From the NCBI GenBank assembly GCA_031549605.1, contig JAVBPM010000043.1, forward strand, positions 1-47,170: DNA of 47,170 bases, given 5' to 3'. Shown here one piece after another: positions 39,109 to 46,600 of the stretch; positions within the stretch are counted from its first letter, which is position 1; every line of letters begins with the position of its first letter. This DNA is from WRAI01 sp031549605 (GTDB lineage Bacteria; Bacillota; Clostridia; Oscillospirales; UBA929). The position numbers and the translations under genes are program-made. Below the pieces are notes generated by a model. The model worked only from the letters and a program-made list of their open reading frames with translations, was not told the DNA's origin and made no database searches.

Positions 39109-41478
39109 ATGAAACTTTCGATGCATTGGCTGGCTGATTTTGTCGATGTCAGCCACCTCAGCACCGCCGATTTTGCCAGCGGCATGACGCTGTCCGGCTC
39201 TAAGGTCGAGACGATGGCCTCGCAGGCCGACAAGCTGAATTGTATTGTGGCCGCCAAGGTGCTGGAGGTCAACCGACACCCCGACGCCGACCGGCTTTTT
39301 GTCTGCCCGATCGACGCCGGACAGCCGCTGACCATCGTTACGGCCGCCACCAACCTGACGCCCGGCGTCACCGTGCCGGTCGCGCTGGCCGGTGCCGTGC
39401 TGCCCGACGGACTGGTCATCAAGCCGACCAAGATGCGCGGCGTGGTGAGTCAGGGCATGTTTTGCAGCTTTGCCGAGCTGGGCTTGCAGCACAGCGATGT
39501 GCCCTACGCAGACGAGAACGGCATTCTCATTTTGCAGCAACCGGCCGCGCCGGGCACGCCCATTGCCGTGGCCATGGGACTCGACGACACGACCGTCGAA
39601 TTTGAAATTACCAACAACCGACCCGACTGCCTCAGCGTGCGCGGTCTGGCGCGCGAGGCGGCGGCCACCTTTGGTCGTGCGCTGACGCTGCCCCAGCCGC
39701 CCGTTTCGCCGCTGGGCGGCGCTGTGGCCGACGAGCTGACCGTCGAGGTCGAGGACGCCGCGCTTTGCCCGCGCTACTGCGCGCGCATGGTGAAAAGCAT
39801 CACCATTGCGCCGTCGCCCGACTGGATGCAGAACCGGCTGCGCGCCAGCGGCATCCGCGCCATTAACAACATTGTCGACATCACCAACTACGTCATGCTG
39901 GAGTACGGCCAGCCGATGCACGCCTTTGATTTGTCCTGCGTCGGCGGTAATACGATTAAGGTACGCACCGCCCGCGCCGGTGAGACGCTGGAGACGCTGG
40001 ACGGCAAGCAACACGCGCTGGACGCCGCCATGCTGGTCATCGCCGATGCCCAAAAGCCCATCGGGCTGGCCGGTGTCATGGGCGGCGGCAACAGCGAGAT
40101 TACCGACGCTACCACAGACATTGTATTTGAATCGGCCACCTTTGACGGGCCGAGCGTGCGCCGCACGGCGCTGGCGCTGAACATGCGCACCGACTCGTCG
40201 GCGCGCTTTGAAAAGGGGCTTGACCCCGCCAACACCATTGGCGCGGTGGAGCGCGCCTGCCAGCTGGTCGAACAGCTGGGCTGCGGCACGGTGGTTGACG
40301 GTCACCTCGACGTCTGCGCCGCCGATTTGACGCCGCGCACCATGACGCTGGAGCCGGATAAAATCAACGCGCTGCTGGGCACGGCCATCGGCCGCGACGA
40401 CATGGTGGCGCTGCTGGTGTCGCTGGGCTTTGGCATCGACGGCGACGTTGTCACCATCCCCAGCTGGCGCGGCGATGTGTCCATCATGCCCGATTTGGCC
40501 GAGGAAATCGCGCGGCTGCGCGACTATAATAGTATTGAAAACACGCTCAACGCCTCGACCGTCGTCGGCGCGCTGACGGCCGAGCAGCAGGCGCAGCGCA
40601 AGATTAACCAGCTGTGCCGTGCGCTGGGCTACAGCGAGTTTTTAACCTACTCCTTCCACGGCACCGGCGACCTTGACGCCATCGGGCTGCCGTCCGACGC
40701 GCCCGAGCGCCGCGCTGTGACGTTGCTCAACCCGCTGGGCGAGGACACGGCGCTGATGAAAACAACGCTGCTGCCGTCGTTGTTGCAAGCGCTTCAGCGA
40801 AACGACAGCCTGTCGGCCGAGCGCTGCGCGCTGTTTACGCTGGGTCACATCTTTATAAAGACGGCGTCCGTGCTGCCCGACGAGCAGCGCACGCTGGCGC
40901 TGGGTGGCTACGGCGAGGGCTATGACTTCTTTGCGCTCAAGGGCGCGGTCGACGCGCTGGCCGCCGCCTTTACGCTGCCGCCGCTGACGTATGAAGCCGA
41001 CGCCGACAACGCCACCTTCCATCCCGGCCGCTGCGCGCGCATTAGCTGCAACGGCACGCCGCTGGGCGTGCTGGGTCAGCTGCACCCGACGCTGGCCGAC
41101 GAGCAGGGGTTGACGCGCGACTGCCTGCTGTGCCAGCTCAACTTCGACGCCTGGCTGGCGTGCGCGCTGCCTGAGCGCAAGTTTGCGCCGCTGCCGCGCT
41201 ATCCGGCCATGCGCCGCGACATTGCCGTCGTCTGCGCCGGCGACATCACCAACGCCCAGCTGCTGGGTACGATTGCCGACGCCGGCGGTGCGCTGCTGGT
41301 TGACGTCGCTTTGTTTGACGTGTACACCGGCAGCCAGGTGACCGAGGGCCACAAGAGTATGGCCTACGCGCTGACGCTGCGCGCGAATGACCGCACGCTG
41401 ACCGACGCCGAGGCCGATGCTGTCGTGGCGCGCATACTCAAACGGCTGGCCAAGGAGTACAACGCCGTCCAGCGCTGA
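39109..41478 (+). CDS. pheT: Phenylalanine--tRNA ligase beta subunit
   Basis: A 789-aa subunit with the complete domain set. Tail-less N-terminus, then the EMAP-like tRNA-binding domain (VNRHPDADRLFVCPIDAG), the B3/B4 editing domain (RYCARMVKSI, VMLEYGQPMHAFDL), B5 (two DNA-binding-like folds, SWRGDVSIMPDLAEEIAR), the core fold (GYSEFLTYSF) and the C-terminal ferredoxin anticodon domain (RYPAMRRDIAVV). It forms an alpha2-beta2 enzyme with PheS. pheS is not adjacent: a divergent membrane-protein gene lies upstream and pheT has its own promoter. The ATG at 39109 follows AAAGGATGA. Confidence 0.96.
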   Translation: MKLSMHWLADFVDVSHLSTADFASGMTLSGSKVETMASQADKLNCIVAAKVLEVNRHPDADRLFVCPIDAGQPLTIVTAATNLTPGVTVPVALAGAVLPDGLVIKPTKMRGVVSQGMFCSFAELGLQHSDVPYADENGILILQQPAAPGTPIAVAMGLDDTTVEFEITNNRPDCLSVRGLAREAAATFGRALTLPQPPVSPLGGAVADELTVEVEDAALCPRYCARMVKSITIAPSPDWMQNRLRASGIRAINNIVDITNYVMLEYGQPMHAFDLSCVGGNTIKVRTARAGETLETLDGKQHALDAAMLVIADAQKPIGLAGVMGGGNSEITDATTDIVFESATFDGPSVRRTALALNMRTDSSARFEKGLDPANTIGAVERACQLVEQLGCGTVVDGHLDVCAADLTPRTMTLEPDKINALLGTAIGRDDMVALLVSLGFGIDGDVVTIPSWRGDVSIMPDLAEEIARLRDYNSIENTLNASTVVGALTAEQQAQRKINQLCRALGYSEFLTYSFHGTGDLDAIGLPSDAPERRAVTLLNPLGEDTALMKTTLLPSLLQALQRNDSLSAERCALFTLGHIFIKTASVLPDEQRTLALGGYGEGYDFFALKGAVDALAAAFTLPPLTYEADADNATFHPGRCARISCNGTPLGVLGQLHPTLADEQGLTRDCLLCQLNFDAWLACALPERKFAPLPRYPAMRRDIAVVCAGDITNAQLLGTIADAGGALLVDVALFDVYTGSQVTEGHKSMAYALTLRANDRTLTDAEADAVVARILKRLAKEYNAVQR

Positions 41479-41517
41479 TGCTTTTATTGGCATGGGAAAT
41501 ATTTTTCGCGTGGGCTA

Positions 41518-41546
41518 TTTACAAGTGACGGTCCATCGGCTATAAT
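41518..41546 (+). promoter_or_regulatory. Promoter of the IreB-family gene
   Basis: TTTACA (41518-41523), 17 bp, TATAAT (41541-41546). A perfect -10. An inverted repeat follows directly at 41548-41563. Confidence 0.8.
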
Positions 41547-41547
41547 G

Positions 41548-41563
41548 GTTACAAATTGGTAAC
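41548..41563. promoter_or_regulatory. Inverted repeat GTTAC-N6-GTAAC, possible operator
   Basis: GTTAC (41548-41552) and GTAAC (41559-41563) lie from 2 bp after the -10 of the ireB promoter across the expected transcription start. The same pentamers recur upstream of the 100-aa gene at 41886-41926 and 42129-42178. A binding protein is not known. Confidence 0.5.
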
Positions 41564-41575
41564 AGGAGGGTTGAC

Positions 41576-41818
41576 ATGGATCAGACGATTAAGTACAACA
41601 TCGGTGACGAGGCCAAGTCGGAGATGCGTGCCATCCTGACGGAAGTCTACCGCGCCTTGGTGGAAAAGGGCTACAGCCCCATCGACCAAATTGTCGGCTA
41701 TCTGCTCAGCGAGGATCCGACCTATATTACCAGCCACCGCAACGCGCGCACGCTCATTCGTCACCTCGACCGCGACGAGCTGCTGCACGAGATTGTCAAG
41801 AACTACTTAGGCATCTAA
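41576..41818 (+). CDS. IreB family regulatory phosphoprotein (UPF0297)
   Basis: An 80-aa protein that covers the whole UPF0297 family: VYRALVEKGYSPIDQIVGYL, then SEDPTYITSHRNARTLIRHL and the final IVKNYLGI. In Enterococcus faecalis, IreB is phosphorylated by the PASTA kinase IreK and dephosphorylated by IreP, and it influences cephalosporin resistance. The window also encodes such a kinase and phosphatase at 10.1-13.4 kb. The usual neighbours ruvX and a DUF1292 gene are absent. The ATG follows AGGAGGG. Confidence 0.92.
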   Translation: MDQTIKYNIGDEAKSEMRAILTEVYRALVEKGYSPIDQIVGYLLSEDPTYITSHRNARTLIRHLDRDELLHEIVKNYLGI

Positions 41819-41829
41819 TCTAACCTGTT

Positions 41830-41866
41830 ACGCCCTGCCGACCCAACGTCAGCAGGGCGTATTCTT
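41830..41866 (+). terminator. Terminator after the IreB-family gene
   Basis: Arms ACGCCCTGC (41830-41838) and GCAGGGCGT (41852-41860), with an inner GAC/GTC pair, followed by ATTCTTTT. Confidence 0.82.
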
Positions 41867-42119
41867 TTGCGTGGGCGGTCGGCGGGTTACATAATGCGGT
41901 GACAACAATTACATAAATTTTGTAACCATTGCGGGTTTGCGCTGGTATAAAAACGGCAAAAGCTTGTGCCAGTAAGGTTCGCGGGAGCAATAGGAGCTTC
42001 CTGTTATTTCCAGACGCGTAACCACTGCGGCACAGTGTTTTTGGCCGATACGACGGCAAAGAATTGCCACACAATCGGTTGCTGTCGAAAATAATTGGTA
42101 AAAACTTTTCCAAAAGAGG
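41867..42119 (+). other. Gene-free leader region with short hairpins
   Basis: A 250-bp AT-richer stretch without a plausible gene. It has two look-alike hairpins (GGCA/TGCC arms at about 41957-41972 and 42052-42065) and a small terminator-like hairpin CACTG-CAGTG followed by T5 near 42029-42046. It also holds GTTAC or GTAAC at 41886-41890 and 41922-41926. It matches no riboswitch class I know, including the c-di-AMP (ydaO) type often seen before wall hydrolases. A small RNA ending near 42046 is possible. Confidence 0.4.
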
Positions 42120-42148
42120 TTGACAGTGGTAACAAAAAGTGTTACAAT
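42120..42148 (+). promoter_or_regulatory. Promoter of the 100-aa gene and NlpC/P60 hydrolase
   Basis: TTGACA (42120-42125), 17 bp, TACAAT (42143-42148). The match is near-consensus. It overlaps the first of the phased TTACA repeats, so a bound regulator would contact or block it. Confidence 0.8.
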
Positions 42149-42178
42149 CCGGTTACAAACGTTAACACAACGATTACA
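42129..42178 (+). promoter_or_regulatory. Phased TTACA repeats, PhoP/WalR-box-like
   Basis: TTACA at 42142, TTACA at 42153, TTAACA at 42162 and TTACA at 42174. Aligned on the C, they are spaced 11, 10 and 11 bp. A GTAAC at 42129-42133 adds an inverted half. OmpR-family regulators such as PhoP and WalR bind hexamers repeated about every 11 bp (TTAACA-like and TGTWAH respectively). The repeats lie from the -10 onward, more in keeping with repression or with an unseen second promoter. Confidence 0.55.
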
Positions 42179-42194
42179 AAAACGGAGGACAGTC

Positions 42195-42497
42195 ATGTCG
42201 ACAGCCAAGAAAAAAGACGCCACATTGCTGTATCGCGGACGACCGCTGCGGAGAAAAGGCGACCTCGTCTACTACGGAAGCATGGGCGATAAACATATCA
42301 TTATGATGCAAGTGCTGGATAACAGCCAGGTCAAAGACCTGCAAGTCGCAAAGAAAGTCAGCGTCGAGCTGCAGCTCACCGACCCCGCCGTCAAGAGCAA
42401 GGAGCGGGTCGTGCGGCGCAGCGAGAAAAACGGACTTTACAGCGCACTTGACATTGCCAGTGTTTGGTTGGAGCGTGCTGCGGCTGGTAAGCTGTAA
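42195..42497 (+). CDS. Conserved small protein of unknown function (100 aa)
   Basis: A 100-aa soluble, basic protein with no signal peptide or membrane segment. It opens STAKKKDATLLYRGRPLRRK, has a compact beta-rich middle (YYGSMGDKHIIMMQVLD) and ends GLYSALDIASVWLERAAA. I believe similar proteins occur in other Clostridia but know no function. The ATG at 42195 is 6 nt from CGGAGGAC; the frame is open upstream to 42120 but that part covers the promoter. The hydrolase gene follows after 30 bp with no terminator between, so the two are probably one operon. Confidence 0.8.
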   Translation: MSTAKKKDATLLYRGRPLRRKGDLVYYGSMGDKHIIMMQVLDNSQVKDLQVAKKVSVELQLTDPAVKSKERVVRRSEKNGLYSALDIASVWLERAAAGKL

Positions 42498-42527
42498 GCA
42501 CCGAGAGATTTAGGAGGATATTGTATC

Positions 42528-43502
42528 ATGCGAAAGTTTACAAGAACTGGTCTGGTTGCCGTGGTGCTGGCCGCGTCCCTTACTGTGGGCGCTTCGGCCG
42601 CCAACTACAACGCCAAGACGACGGCTTATCTTAATCTGCGCACGGGTGCGGGCACTAACAACAAGATTGTTACCGTCATGCCCAGGGGCGCGGCTGTCAC
42701 AGTTGTCGAGGACGGCAGCGCCGTTCCCGCCGGCTGGGCCAAGGTTATCTACAAGGGCACGACCGCCTATGCCGCCACCGAGTGGCTGAACATCAACCGT
42801 TCGACGCCCAGCGCCACACCGGCCGCCACGGCCACCCCGCAGTCCACGACAGCGGCCACCACCACGCCGGCCGCCGCCAATCAGCGCGGTGTGATCAACG
42901 CCAACTATGTCAACTTCCGCAGTCAGGCCAGCACCAGCTCGTCGATTATGGGCCGCTTTATGCGCAACAACGAGGTCGTTATCCTCAGCAAGACGGGCGA
43001 CTGGTACAACATCCAGTACGGCGACCGCAAGGGTTATGTTTTTGCCCAGTACCTCACGCCCAAGTCGGGTGCCGCCGCTAACACCACCTCGGCGTCGGCT
43101 AGCACCACGTCGACTGCCAGCGGCAAGGGCGATGAAGTTGTTGCCATTGGCAAAAAGTACATCGGCACACCGTACCGCTACGGCGGCGCCAGCCCCAAGG
43201 GTTTTGACTGCTCCGGCTTTGTCTACTATGTCCACAAGCAGATGGGCGTGACCATTGGCCGCGGTGCCACCAGTCAGATGGCATACGGCACCTACGTCGC
43301 CAAGTCCGACCTCCAGCCGGGCGACATCGTCTTCTTCCGCGACACCCGCCGCGCCCGCAGCGGCGCCACTCACTCGGGTATCTACGTGGGCAACAATAAG
43401 TTTATCCACAGCCCGACCAGCGGCCGCACGGTTTGCATCGAGAGCCTCAGCCTCAACTACTACGCCAAGTACTACATCAGTGCCCGCCGCATTTTCAACT
43501 AA
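42528..43502 (+). CDS. Secreted SH3-NlpC/P60 peptidoglycan hydrolase
   Basis: A 324-aa exported endopeptidase. The signal peptide ends near ASA-AN (residue 24). Two bacterial SH3 domains follow (KTTAYLNLRTGAGTNNKIV and NANYVNFRSQASTSSSIMG), joined by Thr/Ala-rich linkers. The C-terminal NlpC/P60 domain has the catalytic C228 in GFDCSGFVYY and H282 in ATHSGIYVGNN. Such enzymes cut D-Glu-diaminopimelate or related bonds in stem peptides. In Bacillus several (CwlO, LytE, YocH type) are WalR targets, which makes the phased repeats upstream of interest. The ATG follows TAGGAGG. Confidence 0.93.
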   Translation: MRKFTRTGLVAVVLAASLTVGASAANYNAKTTAYLNLRTGAGTNNKIVTVMPRGAAVTVVEDGSAVPAGWAKVIYKGTTAYAATEWLNINRSTPSATPAATATPQSTTAATTTPAAANQRGVINANYVNFRSQASTSSSIMGRFMRNNEVVILSKTGDWYNIQYGDRKGYVFAQYLTPKSGAAANTTSASASTTSTASGKGDEVVAIGKKYIGTPYRYGGASPKGFDCSGFVYYVHKQMGVTIGRGATSQMAYGTYVAKSDLQPGDIVFFRDTRRARSGATHSGIYVGNNKFIHSPTSGRTVCIESLSLNYYAKYYISARRIFN

Positions 43503-43519
43503 AGAAGCCTACTTAACCG

Positions 43520-43553
43520 GAGACCGTGCTGGCAAGCGCGGTCTCTTTTTTTT
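43520..43553 (+). terminator. Terminator after the NlpC/P60 gene
   Basis: Arms GAGACCGTGC (43520-43529) and GCGCGGTCTC (43536-43545) with one G-U pair and a 6-nt loop, then T8. Confidence 0.92.
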
Positions 43554-43573
43554 GCCTTGAGCAAAGTGGCGGC

Positions 43574-43602
43574 TTGCTCTTTTGACAAAACGCTATTATA
43601 CT
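43574..43602 (+). promoter_or_regulatory. Promoter of the CotH/SLH gene
   Basis: TTGCTC (43574-43579), 17 bp, TATACT (43597-43602). A TTGACA at 43583 is mis-spaced for this -10. Confidence 0.5.
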
Positions 43603-43670
43603 GGATGTATACAACTGACGAGCTTTATGTGGCGGATGGCCACGGCGGGATGTGAAGGAGTGTGTCAGCG

Positions 43671-46600
43671 ATGAACAAAAAACGGGTGGGTAGCCTTGTG
43701 CTTATATTGGCGCTGGTTGTGGCGTTGTTGCCGCTGCTGCCGGTCGCATCGGCTGCGCCGAGCGACCACGTTATCATACACCAAGTTTACGGCACCGGCG
43801 ATAAGACCGACGGCGCTGTCAGCGCCAGCTTTGTAGAGTTGTACAACCCGACCGACACGGCGGTGAACTTAACCGGCTGGTCGCTGCAATATGCCGCGTT
43901 GGGCACGGCGTGGCACAAGCTGTCGCTTACCGCCACGATACCCGCCGGTTGCTCCTATCTCATCGTCTGCAACGACATCACCAGTCCGGCGGCGCGCTAT
44001 ACCATTTCCACCCACGACGCGGCGTGGCACGGCGTGCAGATACACAACAAGACCTTCAAGCTGGCGCTGGTTAATCACGACACGCTGCTGACCGTTGCCA
44101 ACCCGACGGATGGTGTCGTTGATTTGGTCGGCACCGGCAGCGCCGACTTCGCCGAGGGCGCGCCCATTGACGGCATCTCCAAGCAAAAAACCGCGCGCCG
44201 CAAGGGCTTTACCGACACCGACAACAACAGCGCCGACTTTGAAATCCTTGACTATCAGGAGACCGGACTGTCGCAAGCCGAGCTGGACGAGGCGCGGCCG
44301 CGCAGTTTGGCCGACGGCGCGTGGGGTGGCGACATTGTGCCCGTGCAGGAGCGGCTTGTCTTTTCGACGGTCGGCGGGCTGTACCCCGCCGCGCTGTCGT
44401 TGACGCTGACCACCGGCTACAGCGACGCCAGCATCTACTACACCACCGACGGCAGCGAGCCGACGCCGTCCAAAACGCTCTACACCGGCGCTATTGCCAT
44501 CGCCGACCGCACCAGCCAGCCCAACGATTTGTCGGCCATCACCAACATCGGGCCCAATGTGCGTCCGCCGCTGTCCAACGTCTTTAAGGGCACGGTGGTC
44601 AAGGCGCGCGTCTTTTCGTCGACCGGCACGGCGCTGACCGACGTGGTGACGCACTCGTATTTCATCAATGCCAACATCAACACGCGCTACGGGCTGCCGG
44701 TCGTCAGTCTGTCGACCGACCGTGGGCATTTTTTTGATGCGGCGACGGGAATCTTTGCCAACTACCGGGAGAGCGGCGCCGACTGGGAGCGACCGGTCTA
44801 TGTCGAATACTTTGACCAAACGGGTCAGTTGCAGGTCAGTCAGGGCTGCGGCGTGCGGCTGCACGGCAGCTTTTCGCGCGTCATGGCGCACAAAACGCTG
44901 CGACTGTACGCCAAAAGCGAATACGACAGCCAGACGCGCATCGCCTACGATTTGTTTGACGGCAGCGCGCTGGACAGCGACGGCAACGCCATCACCAGCT
45001 TCAAGCGCCTGCTGCTGCGGTCGGGTGGTAACGACAACGTCGGCACACTGCTGCGCGACGTGCTGACGCAGTCGCTGCTGGTTAACACGCGCGTCGACCG
45101 GCAGGCGTCCAGCCCGTGCGTGGTGTTCCTCAACGGCGAGTTTTGGGGCGTGTACAGCATCCGCGAGCGCTACGACAACGAGTATATCGCCAGCCACTAT
45201 GGCGTTGACAAGGACAAGGTCGGCATGCTGAGCCTCAATCTCTATTGCAGCAACGTGCCCGAGCTGTCCGAGGGCGATCAGAGCGACGTCGACGCCTATT
45301 ACGAGATGTACAACTTCTTTGACAACACCGCCAGCTTTGCCGAGCCGACCGCCTACGAACAGGCGCAAACCTACCTCGACATCGACAGCTACATCGACAT
45401 GCACATCGCCAATCTCTACAGCAACAACCTCGACTGGCCGGACAACAACATTGTGATGTGGCGCTACAAAACCGACAGCGGCGGCTACGAGCCAAACGCT
45501 CCGGCAGGACAGGACGGCCGGTGGCGCTGGTGCATTAAGGACACCGACATGGGCTTTGACTTTGATTTTGACATTGAAATCAACGTGATGGCGGCTGTTT
45601 TGGGCACTGAGCCCAGCTGGTTTGACCCGTGGAGCATGACGATTTTTCGCAAGCTGATGACCAATCCCGACTTCCACGCGCGCTTTATCAACCGCTTTTG
45701 CGACCTGCTCAACACCAACCTCCAGCCAACGGTGATTGCCGACGCGGTGGCGGCGCTGAAGGCGCAGTACAGCACCGCCATGCCCGAGCAGATTGCCCGC
45801 TACCGTGACATCGGCAGCATGGCGGCGTGGCAGTCGAACGTCGACGTGCTGACCGATTTTGCCCAACGGCGGTCAACCGAGGTGCTTGACCAGCTGCAAT
45901 CGCTGCGGTCGCTGGCACCCGACGCGCTGCTGACGCTGAAAACCGACAGCGTCAAGGGCTGGCTGACGCTGAACGGCATGGCGCTTGTCAGCGGCGTCAC
46001 GCCCGGCGTGACCGACGAGAGCCAGTGGAGCGGCCGCTATTTTCCCGACCACAGCCAAACGGTGCTGGCCACGCCCAAGGGCGGCTACACCTTCTCGCAC
46101 TTCAATGTCACTGCCAACGGCACTACCACGACAAACAGCGACAACCCCTTGGTTGTCGCGCTGCCTGCCGACGGGCTGACCGTGCAGGCGGTCTACGACG
46201 TTGACAGCACAGAAACGGTGGCGGCGCCGACCGCCAGCCCAGCCGACGGCACGAGCTTTACAGCGACGCTGCCGGTGAGCCTGCACTGCGCCACAGACGG
46301 CGCGGCCATTCACTTCACCACCGACGGCAGCATGCCGACCGCCGCGTCGCCGCTCTACAGCGGCCCGCTGACACTGACGCAGACGACGACCGTCAAGGCC
46401 ATCGCCGTAAAGACCGGCTGCTACGACAGCGCCGTTGCCAGCTTTGTCTACACCAAAACCGCGCCCGTGCTGGTGCAAACCATCACCGTAGCCGGCGCCG
46501 CCAGTGTGGCGGTGGGTGCATCGGCTGATTATACCGCCGCCGTGCAGCCCGCCAACGCCGGCAACAAAGCTGTGGCGTGGAGCGTCGCTAACGGCACCGG

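Noticed and set aside
41867..42194. c-di-AMP (ydaO) riboswitch before the NlpC/P60 operon
   Set aside because: The conserved GGGGAACC-type and GUAGGGC-type core elements of that class are not present.
43869..45866. 665-aa minus-strand open frame under the CotH/SLH gene
   Set aside because: Antisense shadow with Val/Gly/Arg-rich composition; the plus frame shows signal peptide and clear domains.
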